From Prunella strophiata (lineage: Eukaryota; Chordata; Aves; Passeriformes; Prunellidae): a stretch of 64,000 nt of DNA. Each line of letters starts with the position of its first letter. The stretch's first letter is position 1. The notes under the pieces were generated by a model. It was not told where the DNA came from, made no database searches, and worked only from the letters and a program-made list of their open reading frames with translations. Positions 1 through 14,333 of this stretch are shown one piece after another. The stretch is from assembly GCA_036583965.1 (NCBI GenBank), contig JAZBQD010000027.1:24063001-24127000 (forward strand), given 5' to 3'. Made by a program: the position numbers and the translations under genes.

Positions 1-1342
1 CTTTAAAATGAAGATGATTCTTGGGACTCAAAGAGACATATTTCATTCCTAGAAAATACCAGTTCAGGAAATCATTTAAGATTTGTAGTCAAATGATTAC
101 TGTGTACACAGATTTGCTTCCATGCTGATCAGTGGAGTTTGGATGGTTTCCAGAAGCACAGGACCAGGGAGAGTTTTCCCAATTACTGGCCTAAGTGCTG
201 TGAGACAGACAGTAAGGGTAATTTTAATTTTGGTGTGAACTATGAGCCTTGTACATGTAGAATATTGCACCAATGCTCAGTCCAAATCTGATTGCATTTC
301 CACCTGTCTCCTTTTGGGCTCTTCTCTAGGAATGAGGAGAGCTGTGCTGGCAGAAAACCCACTGGAGCTGTGACTCTGTTCACAGAGTAAACCAGGCAAA
401 TCCTGATTACCAGGGCAGTAATTACACCCACCAACTCCTCCTTCCATGGCAGCTGCCTGGTGATTCCTATCAAACTGAAAAATGCTGGCTGTATGTCAAG
501 AAAAAAGAGAAGGCAGAGTTTGGTGTACTTTGGGAACACCCAGAGTTGCTGGGGATGCTGTGAGCCTGGGCATCCCAAACAACTCATATTTCTCCATCTG
601 GATACCCCATTTTCTTTCACTATGCAGGGATGGGTGTTGGCTAAATAACATGACTTAAGACCTGCTATTTTCTAATAGAATAAGTCTTTTTATAGTGTAG
701 GAAAATCTGCTTTCAATTGTCATTGTTGGGCATTACTTTAGTCAATGAAAATAAAGAGTGCTTGGGAAGCTGCCTGGAAGCCATGTGATTTCAGGGTATT
801 GCTATTTCCCTTTTTAAAAGAAGGAAAGCCAACTTTTTTCTTTTATGTCACGGTTGAATACAGTGATGTATCCAGTATGGAGGAGAGGAATTCACTCCAG
901 CTCCTGTGATATGTGCAGGAGCAGCTCTGTGTGCCCATTTTCAGGCATTTGGAGACTCCCAGACCTGCCTGAGTTATGCAGCATCTGTGCTGGGCAAGTC
1001 CTGCCCAGGAGCTGAGGGTCTGGCAGCCCCCTGCAGGTATGATCCTCATTTACATCAATATGGAATTTGGGTTTAAGCTGTTCTGCCAGCTTTGCCTCTG
1101 AATGGACTGCACAGGTGAAGACAAGATGTATTTCCTTCCCTGTATATGTGTAGTACTTGCTGTGTGTTTGATTTAATGAATGTTTTTCTTCAGACATTTT
1201 ATTATATTTGGATGTTTTGGGGTTTTCATTTTGCCTTGCTGCTTATATACCAAAAACCAGGCCAATGCTTTGCAGGTATTTCTCTGTTGCACATGTTCCC
1301 CTTTCCAAGTGACTCTTAAGTGATTATATCCCATTCCTGCAT

Positions 1343-1475
1343 CCCTTCCATGCCTGGAAATGTCCAAGGCCAGGTTGGATGGGGCGTGGAGCAACCTGGG
1401 ATAGGGGATGATGTCCTTGCAGGGGTGAATGAGATGATCTTTGATGTCCCTTCCAACCCATTCCATAATTCCATG
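1343..1475 (+). mobile_element. CR1 LINE 3'-end fragment
   Basis: The stretch resembles the avian CR1 3' region. It has a 'TGGAAATGTCCAAGGCCAGG' block, then 'GGAGCAACCTGGGATAG', then 'GAGATGATCTTTGATGTCCC' and 'TTCCAACCCATTCC'. It is a short, 5'-truncated and diverged copy with only a degraded terminal octamer. No coding capacity remains. Assignment rests on recall of the consensus, not on a search. Confidence 0.8.
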
Positions 1476-1718
1476 AAAGAACCCCTGTTTGCTGGGCAAC
1501 AATATTCTATACTTCACTTGCCCCATTCTGCATGACCTTTTGCATATTAACAAAGATATTGAATCACAAAGTGAAAACACTGCTCTAAAGTATAAAATTA
1601 TTTTTTTAAGTTACACTTGGCCTGTGTAGATAATCATTATCCTGTTATTAATTAGGAAATGACACAGCTTTGTGAGGTTCCTCTTAACAGAAAACAGCAG
1701 AACTAGAAAAAAAATTAG

Positions 1719-1746
<28 letters not shown>
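1719..1746. repeat. (AC)14 microsatellite followed by AT-rich tract
   Basis: Fourteen uninterrupted AC dinucleotides run directly into an ATATATACATATAT stretch up to about 1760. This is an ordinary dinucleotide microsatellite, likely length-polymorphic. An antisense open frame through it (poly Cys-Val) is spurious. Confidence 0.95.
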
Positions 1747-1753
<7 letters not shown>

Positions 1754-2018
1754 CATATATTACACCCAGCATACCCCCCTTATTATAAGGTAAACAGCAG
1801 GTGGGAAAATGTATTCCTGTATCAGGCCTAGCTGCAGGACTGCCCACCTCCTTGACAGAGCAGGAATTCAGGATATGTCACATGTTGCACCAAAGTTGCC
1901 TCAGCTTGGGAAGCTGCACTGCAGCTGTAACTGTGGCTGTAGCTTGGGGACTGCTGGCATTTTTCTGCTGGAAATTGACTTAAGGGCAACAAAGTAATTG
2001 CAGGAGGTAAATAGAGTG

Positions 2019-2088
2019 TCAGAGAGCCGCGGAATGGTTTGGGGTGGAAGGGACCTGAAAGGTCATGTAGTTCCAGCTGCCTGGAAGT
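2019..2088 (-). mobile_element. CR1 LINE 3'-end fragment (reverse orientation)
   Basis: It contains 'GGAATGGTTTGGGGTGGAAG' followed by 'GGACCTGAAAGGTCATGTAG' and TTCCAGCTGCC. This is the familiar reverse-complement look of an avian CR1 3' end (AGAATGGTTTGGGTTGGAAG in the consensus as I remember it). It is about 70 bp long and old. Confidence 0.75.
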
Positions 2089-4505
2089 ACTGAGCTTCAG
2101 GGTTTACTGCTCTGGCTTATGGCTGAAAGATGGAGGATTAAAACCAAAGTATGTTCATAATCCATTATTTGAGAGCCATAATGGCCTTTTTGAGCCATCA
2201 TTCTGTAGGTCCTCTCTCAGCTGTAATGGCACCTTTATTTGCAATGAAAACATGACAAACTGCAAAAATTCCCTTTTGGTCTTCATTAACCATTTTTGAA
2301 GATACCCTTTTCCCCACTTTGCCCTACTGCTGGCCTGAATACCTACTTCAAAGGAGACTGTAAAACAATTCCTCAAATAATTGAGCAGGAAAAGGCAAAA
2401 CAGTGACCTAGATAAGATACTTTTCCAGCAGCACAATAAGCACAATAATGTCCTGAGAAGGGATTCCATAGTCCCTGGTGTCTCCCTCCCCTGGAGACTG
2501 ATTAAGTTTTGCTGTGGATTCTCTTCTTTTAGCATATCTGTTTAATATCTGTGTTTGATCTGGGTGGTGTATTCTGTTCTTGTATGAGCACAGAGACCAG
2601 CAAACATTAGAGAGGGCAGGTTAGCACAGGCAGGGGATTTGCTGCCATAGGATTGTTCTGGGAGAGGAACTAGTCATAACATGGATGTGATACACATATT
2701 TTCTTAAGACTTTTGATTAAACATGTAGGAACAAGTTCATTAATGCCCTCTGTGTTACATGCAGGGCATTCCTTTAATGTATTTTTATGTAAATCAACAT
2801 TTAATGGGTTGAATATTCCTTTGGATTATTTTTTTCCTCCTTCTTGTCTAAATACTATGGGAGGAACTGCTTTCCTCATCCCTCAACTGCAGCCTGAACC
2901 AGAGGAATCTGCCATTTGTCCACTGAGTAGGCTGAGAGCTGGCAACAAGGTTACAGGGAAGGAAATCCATGGTGATTAAAGAGAAGGAGGTGGGAGAGGA
3001 GGAAGGGGACCCATCCTGTTATGGAGATGCAATCGTGAGAGTGTTGTGGTGACACAGCCTCAGGAAAAGGCCAGACCTTCAAATTGGAGTTCAACTGCCT
3101 TGGAGGGGCAACACTGTTCCCTTCTCCCCCCTCACTAAACCTTCAGTAGGCAGGCTGCTGCAAAGGTTAGTTAGTGTTATCTAGAGCTGATTAGTGATGA
3201 GAGGCAAGTAAAAAGGTCACCTTTTCTTAAAAGGAAGAAATTAGTGAAGCTGAAAAAGAGGGGAAGGAGTGTTATCCAGTTTCACTGTCATAAAAACCCA
3301 AATATATATCCCTGTCTGAACCCAATTATCAGCCTTGCCTGACTTCCCTGGAGATTTAACTCTTGGGTCTCTTCCAGAATTCAGCTGTGATCTCAGATGC
3401 TTTGGATGTTGGTATTTAATAATAAGGAAATTAGCAAGTAATGTATGGATTTTCAAATTAAAGCTCAGGGAGCAGTCTGCTTGAGAATAGGAGGATTTAA
3501 TGGCTGTAATCCTTGGATTAAACTTTGGCTTTCCATGCACTTGTAAACAGACATTGTGTTCCTCAGGAAAAAAAGTAATGTCCATCAAAACACTCTTGAA
3601 GGCTAGTGGTGCTAGCTGCATTGTTAGAATTGCCTGTGGAAAGGGATTTGCAGTAAATCTCTTGGTGTTCAGATTGAACTGGACAATATCCTGTCAGTGT
3701 CTGCATGGCAGCTGTTGGGATTGCAGCCACAGAATTATCCACCACCATCCCTTGGCTTTTCCAGGCTTCTGCTGGCTCAAGTTGTTACTGAGCCCTGTGT
3801 TGTTGAGAGAGCACTGGGAATAACATCTTACCAGAGTCCTTGTGCACTTCTCTGTCAGTGATTCTCTGTTGGTTTCAGCCTCTCTTTTTGTAAGGCTTTG
3901 TTCTGAGGCTGCCAGGCCTGCATGGAGAATAGGAAGTCACTCCAGCTGCTTTCCTCGTGCTGGCATTCTGTGCTGAACAGGAATTGCTGAGCAAAGAACA
4001 TCATTTCCCCAGAGAGGTTTGCTGGGGTAGCACAAAGGCAGTCTGGTGTTTGTGTTTTTTTTAATTAGAAGTTCCTGCCAAATACTGTCATCAAGGATTG
4101 GGGGAGGAAGGGAGAGAGGGAAAGAAATGCATGAAGTCTGGAGTCCACTTGGAAGAGCAAGAAGCCTGCCTGGGAGAGTAAGAGCAGTGCTTTCTCTACA
4201 GAACTCTTGCTTCTTAATTTATAACATCTTATCCAGAAAAGAGGGCTGGGAGGATTTTTTCCCTTTTTTTTTCCTTCCCTCTTCTGTGGATCTTGGTTCT
4301 GACTGTTATTTCTCCAACAGAATTGGAGGGATTATGCAACTTTGCACTTGGTTTTGGACTAGCCAGTGGAACAAAAATAAGCAGAATTCCTTCTCTTAAG
4401 TGGGTGCCAAATTCTCAAGTGACACATCATGCCACGTTGTGGTGATGAATGCACGGCTGGCTGCTTGCAAGGCTGGAGCTTAAATTCTCTTTTTTTCTTA
4501 AAAGA

Positions 4506-4523
4506 AAAAAAAAAAAAAAAAAG
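4506..4523. repeat. A18 homopolymer
   Basis: Eighteen consecutive A residues follow an A4G leader. No retrogene body or target-site duplication is evident next to it, so I treat it as a simple repeat rather than the tail of a retrocopy. Confidence 0.9.
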
Positions 4524-7500
4524 ATAAGGTTGTGGCTTCTTTGCTTTCTTTTTGCTTTGCAAAGGAAAGGTTTAGAAAACAATCCATAAAGAATAAATGA
4601 CATGTATTTGGGGGAAGAGGAAGATGTGGAGCCATTTCACTTCTTGTTGCAGGTTTAATCCAGGATAAATCTGTAACAACTGAAACATACTGGGACCTGA
4701 TGCTGTCTGGTGCTGGATGGGGAATGCATTGGATGTTTTATTCCATTCCTCAGTGCACTGGTGACCACTTTATTTGTACTTCTGTATTGCTTTGTAATAT
4801 TTGACTCTTTCTTGTGTTCTTGCTTGGCACTATTGCCCAAGACTTGCTTTGCAGTTTGAATAGGCCTCTCTAGCAAGGTGGCTTTAGGTCAGAACTGATT
4901 TGTGAATGAAAGATTGTGTGTTTAAGCTGATTTTTTGGAGGATGTTGCAAAATCCTTGTAATGCAGAAGGCAGGTGTGGGTACACCAGGACTGAAAAATT
5001 GCCTATCTAGTGCATATATGTGTCCTGACAATTCAGCTGTGGACAAGTACTGAGTAACTTTACCAGAAATGTTCTGCCATGAATCTCTCAGTGTTCATCT
5101 TATAACCCAAAGTGAAAGAATTTAATATTCCTTTGACTTTTTGGGATGTGGTTTAATGGTTTTTAATGCACATTTTATGGTTATCTACTCTAGGTTTTGA
5201 TTTCCAGTCCAGCTCATCTCCCTGAGCATGGTATCATATTGCACAATTAATTTGTTGTTTATAATATGCCCCTGAAAAGAGGCTCTTCCATCCTGTTTAT
5301 TCCTGTGTTTCCAGCTGATCTCCACAGAACAAAACAGTGGCTTCTGGGCCAACTTTTGTTACAATTTTGCATAACAGTGTTCAACTTTAGCCAGTTTTGA
5401 AGGTCTTGGGTTTTGTTGAGGAAGTCTTTCTGTAAAACCTTAGAAATACAAGTATATCATCCCAGTACAATGGATGGGGTTTGAGTTTGCTAAGTAAGTT
5501 GCCAGTAGGCTAGATGCTAGACCTAAATTTTCTCTAAAATTTTCCACTCTGTTAGCACCTATACAAGAGGATTTCCTCTTCACAGGGTTTTGGGTTTTAT
5601 TTTGCTTTTTGGACTTTGTCTAATTCTTTGGTAAAGATCATCTGGAAGAGAATTGGGGGAACTGTCAAAACACAGGTTGTTTCCTGTCATTGTCTAGAGC
5701 ATTGTGGGCTTCCATCTCCTTCCTGCCTTTTGTTCCTGGGTTGATAATGTTGCCTTTAAATAAGTTCAAACAAAAATAGATGTAATAGAGCTGGAAATAG
5801 AAACGAGTATCCTTAAATGAATGTCTTTGCTGCCTGAGCACAATGTGCCAATAATAATAATAAAGCCAGGTGATCCCAGAGGGGAGTGAAGTGTTTACAG
5901 CCTGTGGGTCTAATCCTGCCACCTTTCCCTTGCAAGTGAATCTGCTGAAGTCACCAGCAGCACTTCAAGGAAGTGACAGATGGATGATAGCAGCAGCAGC
6001 CAAATAGCAAGAGGGATTTCTCTTTAGCTGGAGTGTGCTGCTCCCAAAAATTCACAGCAATTTTAATAGGTGTTGATCATTTGTTCAAGGTGAGTTGTGC
6101 TCTATTATTCTACATCCCAGTGGCACCAGTGGCAGGAGTGTTGGATGTTGGACTTGAGATCCATCATAAAATCTGTCCTTGCACTGTAACAGCACCCAAA
6201 GGTCATAGTGAGGGTTTGTGCCCTGTCCTGGAACATCTGCAAGTGGGCAGGAGTCTGTCTCAGAGCTCAGCATGGAAATCAAAAGGCAGAAGAGAGGTAA
6301 AACAAACGAGGGGAAGGATGTAGGGCAAAGTGTGAAGGTAAATACCAACAAAAGCAAGTATTTATAAATCACTACTGATATGCCTCAAAAAGGGCTGTGC
6401 ATTTTTTAAACATCTGTTAGTAAAGGAAATATTGCTTCTGTGCCATTGTTGCATTTCTGGCATCAGGATAAAGGTGCACCTCAAAGCTGGGTGTATCATT
6501 CTGAAGGGGTTACCAAGGATATGGTGTTAATATATGAAAGACAAAGCCTTTATCCTTGGGGAGCTTCTGGTAGGCATTGATCTGTGAGAAGAAGCACCAG
6601 TAGAGATGAAAAGCTTCTAAAATGAAAATAAGGAGAGTCAAAAAGTGAGACTGAGTTTTGAGGGGTCTAAAACGTGACTATTAAATAAGTGAATGAAAAA
6701 GAAATGTCTTAAAGCTGCATTTTTACTGATCTGGTGGGTAGGAATGTGAGCTTTGGAAAGCTTGGAGTCTGAAGTAGGTAGAAGACAAAAGTCACAGCAG
6801 CAGAAAGGGAAAAAATGGGAGTTGACTTGTGCTGATAAAGGCATTTTTGCCTCCCCAAGCAAAACAGGCCACTTCCAGAAACAAGTTTAGCTGTCATTTA
6901 TTAAACCAGAGTGCCACTGTGTCTGTGGCTGGCACAGCATCTGATGGACATGACTGAGCCTCTTCCTTATCCGTGTCATGACTTTGCTCAACTGCTGTGT
7001 TTCATGAGAGAGAGAACATCATGGAAATTAGAAGTAAATGTATTGCTGTCTGCAGTTCAAAACTGCCTTTGTCTTGTTTTCAAGCAGTTACAGAATTTCT
7101 TCTCCAAGGGTGGAACTTGCTGGAGAGTTTTTAGATGATGAAAGAACAACTCCCCTGAGGAAGATTCATGGAAGCTGAAGAAGGCAAGTCACTGTTGTAC
7201 AGTTTTATGTGACTGTAGGATATTTTAGAGATGGAGGAGGTAAAACCAATCAAAGAAAAAAGTAACTCAAAATCCCCAAACCCCAGTCTCCCCAAATCTG
7301 GATTTTATTGCACTGCACTCAAATATACAATTTCTAATTTAGAGATTCCTGTGTTCAAGGCTGCAGTAGTTAATAAAGCCCTGAAATTGTAATTATTTGA
7401 GGAGTATGTATGATGAAAAAACATTATGTGGTTGCAGAGGGACCACTATATCTATTTCAAGAGTTATCTGTTACATATTTGTTTACAATTCCCTTGTTTG

Positions 7501-10500
7501 TGGCTCCTCCCTGCTCAAAACAAAGCTGTGGAGAAGCTTTCTGATTTAATAGGAGTCTGATTTAATAGGGCCTCCTGGGCTCTGTAGAAGGACTATAAAA
7601 TCTTTGTAGGATTTGGTGAAGTCAGATAGAATGAATGTGGCATTAAAAAAATCAAGAGACCTGCAGATAAGATGAATTGTTGCTTCCCTTCAATTATTTC
7701 CCTTTCAGCCCAATAAAGAAGAGAAAACATGATGACAACTCTGGCTTACTGTTGCCTGAGTGCTGGGAAAAAAAAGTGAATCAGTAAAAAGCTGGCAAGA
7801 CTTTGTTTTCGATCTGGCTGAGAAAATTATCCATGGTGTGTAACCATCTCCAGCATCCAGAAGATCTCTCTGACATGACAGGCATTCAGCAGGCTCCTTA
7901 AATTGGGGTCTAGGAACTTCTGAGTATCCTGAAACCTGTCCCACAGTAAAGGGGGGACACAGTTCTTAAGTTTAATATGGAACATTCAAACTAAAAAAGC
8001 AAATAACATAAACTATTATAAGGATTTATGATTAATTTATCCCTGTCATTTTAATCTTAGAGGTCAAGAAAATGCAAGCATGAGGGTTTTTTGTAGGAAC
8101 AGCATTGAAATTCAAACTCTTCATTTACCCATTGTGGAAATGAAGTGTGTGCATGAAGGGAGTGAGTCAAACCTAAGACATGCTGCCATCTGATTACAAC
8201 CCAATGGGTGGGAGGGACCAAGTCCTTGGGCTTTGAACTAGTTAGATATAAATACAGAGCTCACTGGCAAAGATCTGCTCAGAGGGACGGGGCCCAGACA
8301 GAAGATACTCCCAGTATCCCAAATAACAGACACTCCAATATCATTAATAAGCCCAGAGTCTTCTGGGGACTAAAGGATACCAGAGTGATACAGGCTTCTA
8401 GGGGAGGAAATATTTCTCTTTTAAGAGGAAAAATGAAAAAGACTCTGTGCCAGAATTAGGAGATGAAGATCCTTATAGACAACAGAGGTTTAGCCTGTTT
8501 AAACATACTGTAACAGGGCCATAAAAGGCATATGTGCAGTGTATCTGTAATCAAAGCAAAATGAAACAGGGCAGGAGGGAAGTTTTGAGAACACATTTAA
8601 TCAAATAGTTAAATTTATTTTTCTTTAAACTGAAGCTTGCTTGAAAAGAACAGGAACCATGGCAAGTAATTTGGGAATGAGGGGGAGAATTGAGTACTAT
8701 CTAGCCAATAATATAAATGATAGATTTGTAAATGTATTGAAAGTATGAAGCTTCTTATGGAGAATCAGCCTGAGAGAGCAATAAGGGAAAATCAGAATTG
8801 TGCTAAATCAACCCAATACATGTTTGGCAATGGCAAATTTAACTATTAAACCTGACTTAGGTGCAGAAAAAGAGATCTGAAACACAGTGAAGGCAATCTT
8901 TCAAGTGAAAATATGAGAGCCATTTGATTTATTTTATATGTGACTAGAGGACTTTGGCTTAGGCATTTTGGTATGTTCTGTAATGGCACTGTTGTGTTCT
9001 TGTACAAATGAAATGATTGCTGGATATATTATCCTTCTGTTCTCAGTCTTCCATAACTTTTTGTTGGAGAAGGCAAGGATAATTTATATTAGTTCTGTGT
9101 AAGCACTGAGATTGATTCAGGTTCCATGACAATGGAATTGATGTCAGGAGAGTTACCCACAGTCAAATTTGTAATTGGGCAGTGCCTTTTTATATGATTA
9201 AGTATTTATTCTTTGCAGAGAGTTTTTAAATTGTTCAAATAGGGTCCCTTGGCCTCTGCTCAAAGGCGAACTTTTTGGAAAGTTTGAGTGAAAACATTTC
9301 ATCCATTTGTGAATATGAGGAGAGTGGAAAACTATTTTTCCCCTCCATAAAGACTTTTTGCTGCCTTCTTTTGAACAGCTCTGCAGTGTGAGTAGCTGAG
9401 GCCTATGGGCTAAAATTTGGCATTGAAATAGCCATAACTATGAAGTGCCTTAGTTTTGGCTTTGATTTGACTGAGTTGTGAGCCTCAGAAAACAATGTTC
9501 TCAGCATGCACTCCAGGGTGTTGTTTCTTCCTTCAAAGCTGCTGAAACGTGCAGCAGAGAGGATTTACTGTGAGCAACTGAGGAGCTCTGCAGCACAAAA
9601 TTAGAGAAAGATATTGCTCTGAAGCTGCAGGGTCACATGGGCATGGAACAGGAACAGGAGACCTCTCGAAGCCCTTACGGCTTCCAAGAAGTTTCTGGGT
9701 GTTTTGTGGTCAGTGAAACTGAAAGTTGAGTTCTGGGACCTGCAGCCTCTGCTCCTGCAGGTCATTTCCAAGGAGCCCAGAGAGTGAGTAGGGACAAGGT
9801 GTGGGTGAGAGGGGACAGGGCTAAGCCCAGACCCTGAGGCACACAGGCACTACTTGCACTCCTCTGCAGGCAGAGGCTCAGGGATACAGCACACTGCTGC
9901 CCCTCCCCAGGACACAGCAGGGCTGCACTTTCCCAGCCATGAGCCCCTGCTTGCACAGGCAGGATTGCTTTGAAGGCTTTCCCAACGGGAGTCCAGGGAC
10001 TGGCTGTTCCTGAAGGAGATATGCCCCCCAGATCTGAGATTATGTCTCTTTGGACAGCACAGCCTGTGAAACAGTGCATGCCTATCTGATTGCAATCACA
10101 TGTGAAATCAGGGGGTCAGGGATGGCTGGATGTGCTTCCTTAACTACATAATTTTTTGACTTAGCATGGTTAATTATGCAGCCTTATGAAACATTAATTT
10201 AATGTAGGGGAGCTCTGATGCATTTCCTCTGGCACTTTACAATCAAGCTGGTTAATATTTGCAATTACTTCAAGGCTTCTGTTTAGTTCTGGTGTCCAGG
10301 AAGACAGATTATGATGGACTTGTGTGTCTGGTTCTTTACTGAGCTGCAACTGCATTGTCACATCTTTCAGAGTGAAGGGGGAGCAGTGCTTTCCCTTTTG
10401 CACAGGAGTGAGGCTTGCAAGAGGTTGCAGACAGTCAGTGTGTAATGTAGCACTTTGTTCACTTTGATTAGTTAATAGTTTGTAATTGAAATTCAGTGTT

Positions 10501-11536
10501 TGATTCTGACAACTTTTCTGACTGGCTGATGTGTAATCACAGTGCATCTCAGTCATTCAAAGAATACATATAACCAAGTTTATTATGCCAGATGAGGCAG
10601 ATGGAAAACCTGGCTCACCTCTGCTCCCTTCTACATCAGCTTGCAGCACGTGCAGAGCATTGCCCGTGCTGATGGAAATGTGAGATATGTGCCTGTGAGG
10701 TGCTCTGTGCCATAAAGGACCTTCAGGAGATTGCAGTGCCCTGAATATTAAGCAGCTCTAAAGCAGCCCATGACAAACTAACAGTGTAATGGAGTGGGAA
10801 GCTGCCACTTGGGTGTGCACAATGTAAAGGAACACTCCCAGGTGAAGCTCCTGTAGTGTCTGTGGTAGAGAGCTCTCTGCTGCCAAGCTACATGTCTGTC
10901 AAAGAAACACAATATAAAACTGATTTGTGTTTGGATTTCTATAGTGTCTGCATTATCTAGCTTTTGTGGTGCACCTGCATATGATTTTTTTTTTAGTTTC
11001 AATCTCCAGAACTATAGGGCACAGCACCTGCTAGTTTTCAAATTGAGAGCACATGCCATAAACAGAAAGCAAGAATCAAGAACTAAGTATGGTTTAAAGA
11101 AACCAGATGAATAACAATTAATGAGATAGTCTTAGTAGAAACAGTATTTATTTTCTTTTGTAGGCACTCACTTCAAGGACATCATCCATTGCAGAGTTTC
11201 TCTTTGGACTCTCACAGGCTTTATTCTATATGATGGATTCTTGTATTTCCTATGGAATGAACAGGAGTGTCTCATGGAATTCTCTTTTTCAATTAACAGC
11301 TAGGTAATGCCCTTAAGGTGGCATTGCTTTGGAGAAAAATGTAATACTACAAAGATGTTGACTACAAAAGGCATGGTTACTAGGAAGAGTCTTGCATAAC
11401 CAACACACAACCAGTTCTGGCTCCTAGGCCTACTCAAGCACCAAGGAGTGGAAATGGACTTGAACTGGCACTGCCATTGAAAGGACCTTCTTGAAACTAT
11501 GGCTTAACTTAAAAAAGAGACAGTGGTGTGTTTTGC

Positions 11537-11555
11537 TTTTTTTTTTTTTTTTTTT
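11537..11555. repeat. T19 homopolymer
   Basis: Nineteen consecutive T residues in the 5' flank. No associated element was recognised. Confidence 0.9.
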
Positions 11556-12647
11556 CATCTCCCAGGGAACATCCTTGCCCAGTGAAGGTGAGCTGCATGC
11601 ACACCTCAGATACATGGCTTTGTCCTTTTAGGCTGTGTGATTTCTTTCTCTCCTGGAGAAGCTATCAAGGATCATTCTTACATCAACTTGTTGCTTTGTC
11701 CTTTCCCTTTGCTCTCCCAAATATTTTCCATATTTGGGTATCTCTGACTTCTGTTTCCTCCTCTCCTCCTGTCAGGCCCTGAGCAGGGGCAGTCAGATGA
11801 GCTGTTCTTTATTTCCAGCTGCTTTATAGATCTTGTGCTTTGTCTTCCCATGCAGGCGTCTGTGTGCCAGCTGTAGCAACAGCTGAAACCCAGGGAAAAT
11901 CATCACTCTGCCACTGCCTTATTTCTCTGTGCACAGTTGGCCAGTTCTTGTTGGGCTGTAAGTGGTCAATGATGTGCAGACTGAGAGCTTTCCAGACCTC
12001 AAAGTATTTTCTTATATAACATTTCACTGTGAGAAATGTAAAGTTGCATTCACAAGTGGATTTGTGCTCCTCTCTGGTTGCGAGTGGGAGGGAATTCGTG
12101 CTCAGATGTATTAGAGGAACAATTCTGCTTGGGATAAAAAGGGCAGGCACAGGGCTTGATTATGGCAGGAATGTAGTTACTGCATGTGAACATGATTTGG
12201 AAAGAACCAAATGTTTAACACGGTGTTGACCGCATGGTTCATTGGTGTAGATCAGTTTTGTGATTAAAGCCTGCTAAAAGAGCAAACCAGCAGTTCTACT
12301 AAACTGAGTTGTAGACTCTTCCTCATTTTCAGGCTTCCTTCTGTCCTTGAAATCTTTACAGAACATCTTTTAGATTAATCAGAGCCTGGTTGGTCCTTCC
12401 TGTGCATGTTTTCCTGTGCACTTGGACTCTGTCTCTTGGTCTCAAACACGTGGTTGTACATTATATAATGGACTTTAAATGTAATTAAGCATTACATATG
12501 CTTTTTCTCTTTTCCAGTATTAAATAATCAGTTTATGCATATATAAGGCAGGTTTTTAGGGACCTTGAAATATCCTTTTCCCAAGGCAGACAGTTATCAA
12601 TAGAATGTCTGATTACTGCCCCTTCTGTAACCTTTCACTGTGACATG

Positions 12648-12702
12648 ATTGGACTCAGTGATCTTAGAGGTTGTTTCCAATCTAAACAATTCAATGGTTC
12701 TA
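12648..12702 (+). mobile_element. Possible CR1-like 3'-end remnant
   Basis: The order 'GGACTCAGTGATCTTAGAGG', 'TTGTTTCCAATCTAAACAAT', 'TCAATGGTTCTATAGT' matches the general pattern of the last bases of avian CR1 (target-like GATCTTAGAGGTC, TTCCAACC, then ATTCTATG). It is very short and diverged, so the assignment is moderate. Confidence 0.6.
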
Positions 12703-14333
12703 TAGTCTGGGCACTGTATCTCCCTAAAAATAATCTGTGAAGAAAATCTAACTCTGTGCATGACTAATGGCAAATGCTATGAATAAAAATGGTAGCTATC
12801 TGCTGCTTGCTGAACTGCATGTCATCTGCCTCTCCTTCCAATGGAGGATCTCTGTCACTGGTCAGTGGATAAGAGGATTCAGGAACATCACTTCTGAGAG
12901 GGCTTGTGCTCTGCCTTGAATGGACAGTCCTGAGCTTGTCTGTCCATAAGGTGTTCTGTAAGGATCCAGTCCAAAACACGTGATTCAAGAGAAGCTAAAT
13001 TGAATTAAATACAGGAGCTCCCTCCCACTGTATTAACTCACTGCCATTTTCTTTTTAGTAAAAAAACAGACTAAGTGCCATTGCTTTGTGACTGCCACCC
13101 AAAGTGATGGTAGTACACGTACTGTGGCACCAGGACATCATCTCACAAAAAAGCTTTTATTTCAGAGTAATTTCTTGGCTTTGGTGCTGCATTTCTTGTG
13201 GCTGGATATGCATTTGCATATGCTGGTATGTTGGTCCTGTTCAATGGCAATTTGCTCTGCAGGTATTCCCACACCTGGGTTCAATGCATACTCTGCTTTC
13301 TGCACATTAAAAATTACGATGTGGAAGAGTGGTTTGCAAAATCTAAAGCATTCAGAATGCTCTTTGCAGTTTTACAGGAGAAGCCACAGGACTCTGGGAA
13401 ATCTACACTTCAATTTGTAGGTGCAGTACACTTGAGTGAGGTTATTGATGTCCGTTTACTCCAGATCACTTCACGATGACACGTGTAAACTAAAAGCACA
13501 GCCTGGCAAGTGATCAGATCAGGGCACCTGTGACCACACAGCTCAGTCTTGGTTTCGTAGCTAAAATAATATTCCTGGCTTCTGTATGGCTCTTCTAGTT
13601 AGGAGGTGGAAGTGCTGACAGCCCCGAGGCTGCGATGCTCCTCAGGTCATCGGTGCCAACACTGGTGGAAATAAAACCAGGAGCATGCTGCAGGTTAGTG
13701 TGGGGCTTTGGGAGGTCTGAGCTCTGTTTCAGTTCTTAGCACTTTCGTTGCCTTGCACGGGAATTTGTGCACTGGAATCATCCCTATTTGAAGTTCCAAG
13801 AAGGAGGTAATTAACGACAGCTCAGGAGGTAACGAAGTTAGTAGGGTTTTTAGGGTGTCTTACAGGTGTCTACAGCTGGAGCATCCACAGAGGGGCTCAT
13901 GGGGGCTTCTTTGTGAGCGATATAGAGTAAAAGTGAGGACAGTATCGGCGATTGCCAGGCAGGACTTACTAACACCTTTCATTTCCTTACTTCCCAAGTG
14001 GCAGAGGTAAGTTTTTTAAGTTAAGCATAACTTAAAATTCCTTCCTGACGGCAGCCCGGACACCTGACCCGCGGTTGCCCCTGCTCCCCTCCGCCCTGCC
14101 CGGGCACCGGCAGAGGAGCGAGGGGAGGGAAGGGAAGGAGGGGAAGAGAAGGGAGATGAGGAGGAGGCGCTTGCCTGGAGCCCGGGCATGACGCGCCCGC
14201 CGCCCGCGCTGCGGAGCGGGGAACTGCCGGGGAGCGCAGCCACGGCCGGGCCGGGCCGGGCTCCGAGCGGGGCCAGCCATCCACGGGAAACGCCGCGCCG
14301 GCCGAGGCGCAGCGGCCGCCTCCCGCGTCCGCC

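Larger units (their letters stand above)
1..14000. other. 5' flank of RGL1 (intergenic or upstream intron)
   Basis: I see no convincing coding exon in this stretch. The open frames present are short, overlap on both strands, and show no family motif I recognise. It holds CR1 fragments at 1343-1475, 2019-2088 and 12648-12702, an AC microsatellite at 1719-1746, and homopolymers at 4506-4523 and 11537-11555. Mammalian RGL1 has longer isoforms that start upstream, so this could be an intron of such a transcript. No upstream first exon can be identified here. The single-exon APOBEC4 gene, which in mammals lies near the 5' end of RGL1, is not seen in this window. Confidence 0.6.

Noticed and set aside
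240..13000. APOBEC4 or another nested single-exon gene near the RGL1 5' end
   Set aside because: Mammalian APOBEC4 lies in this neighbourhood as one long coding exon, but no frame of that size and no deaminase zinc motif is present on either strand here.
13171..13479. Hydrophobic open frame (reads FLGFGAAFLVAGYAFAYAG) upstream of the promoter
   Set aside because: It looks like a membrane segment. However, an in-frame stop sits just before it at 13168, no splice pair gives a sensible exon, no family was recognised, and an overlapping frame is equally long.
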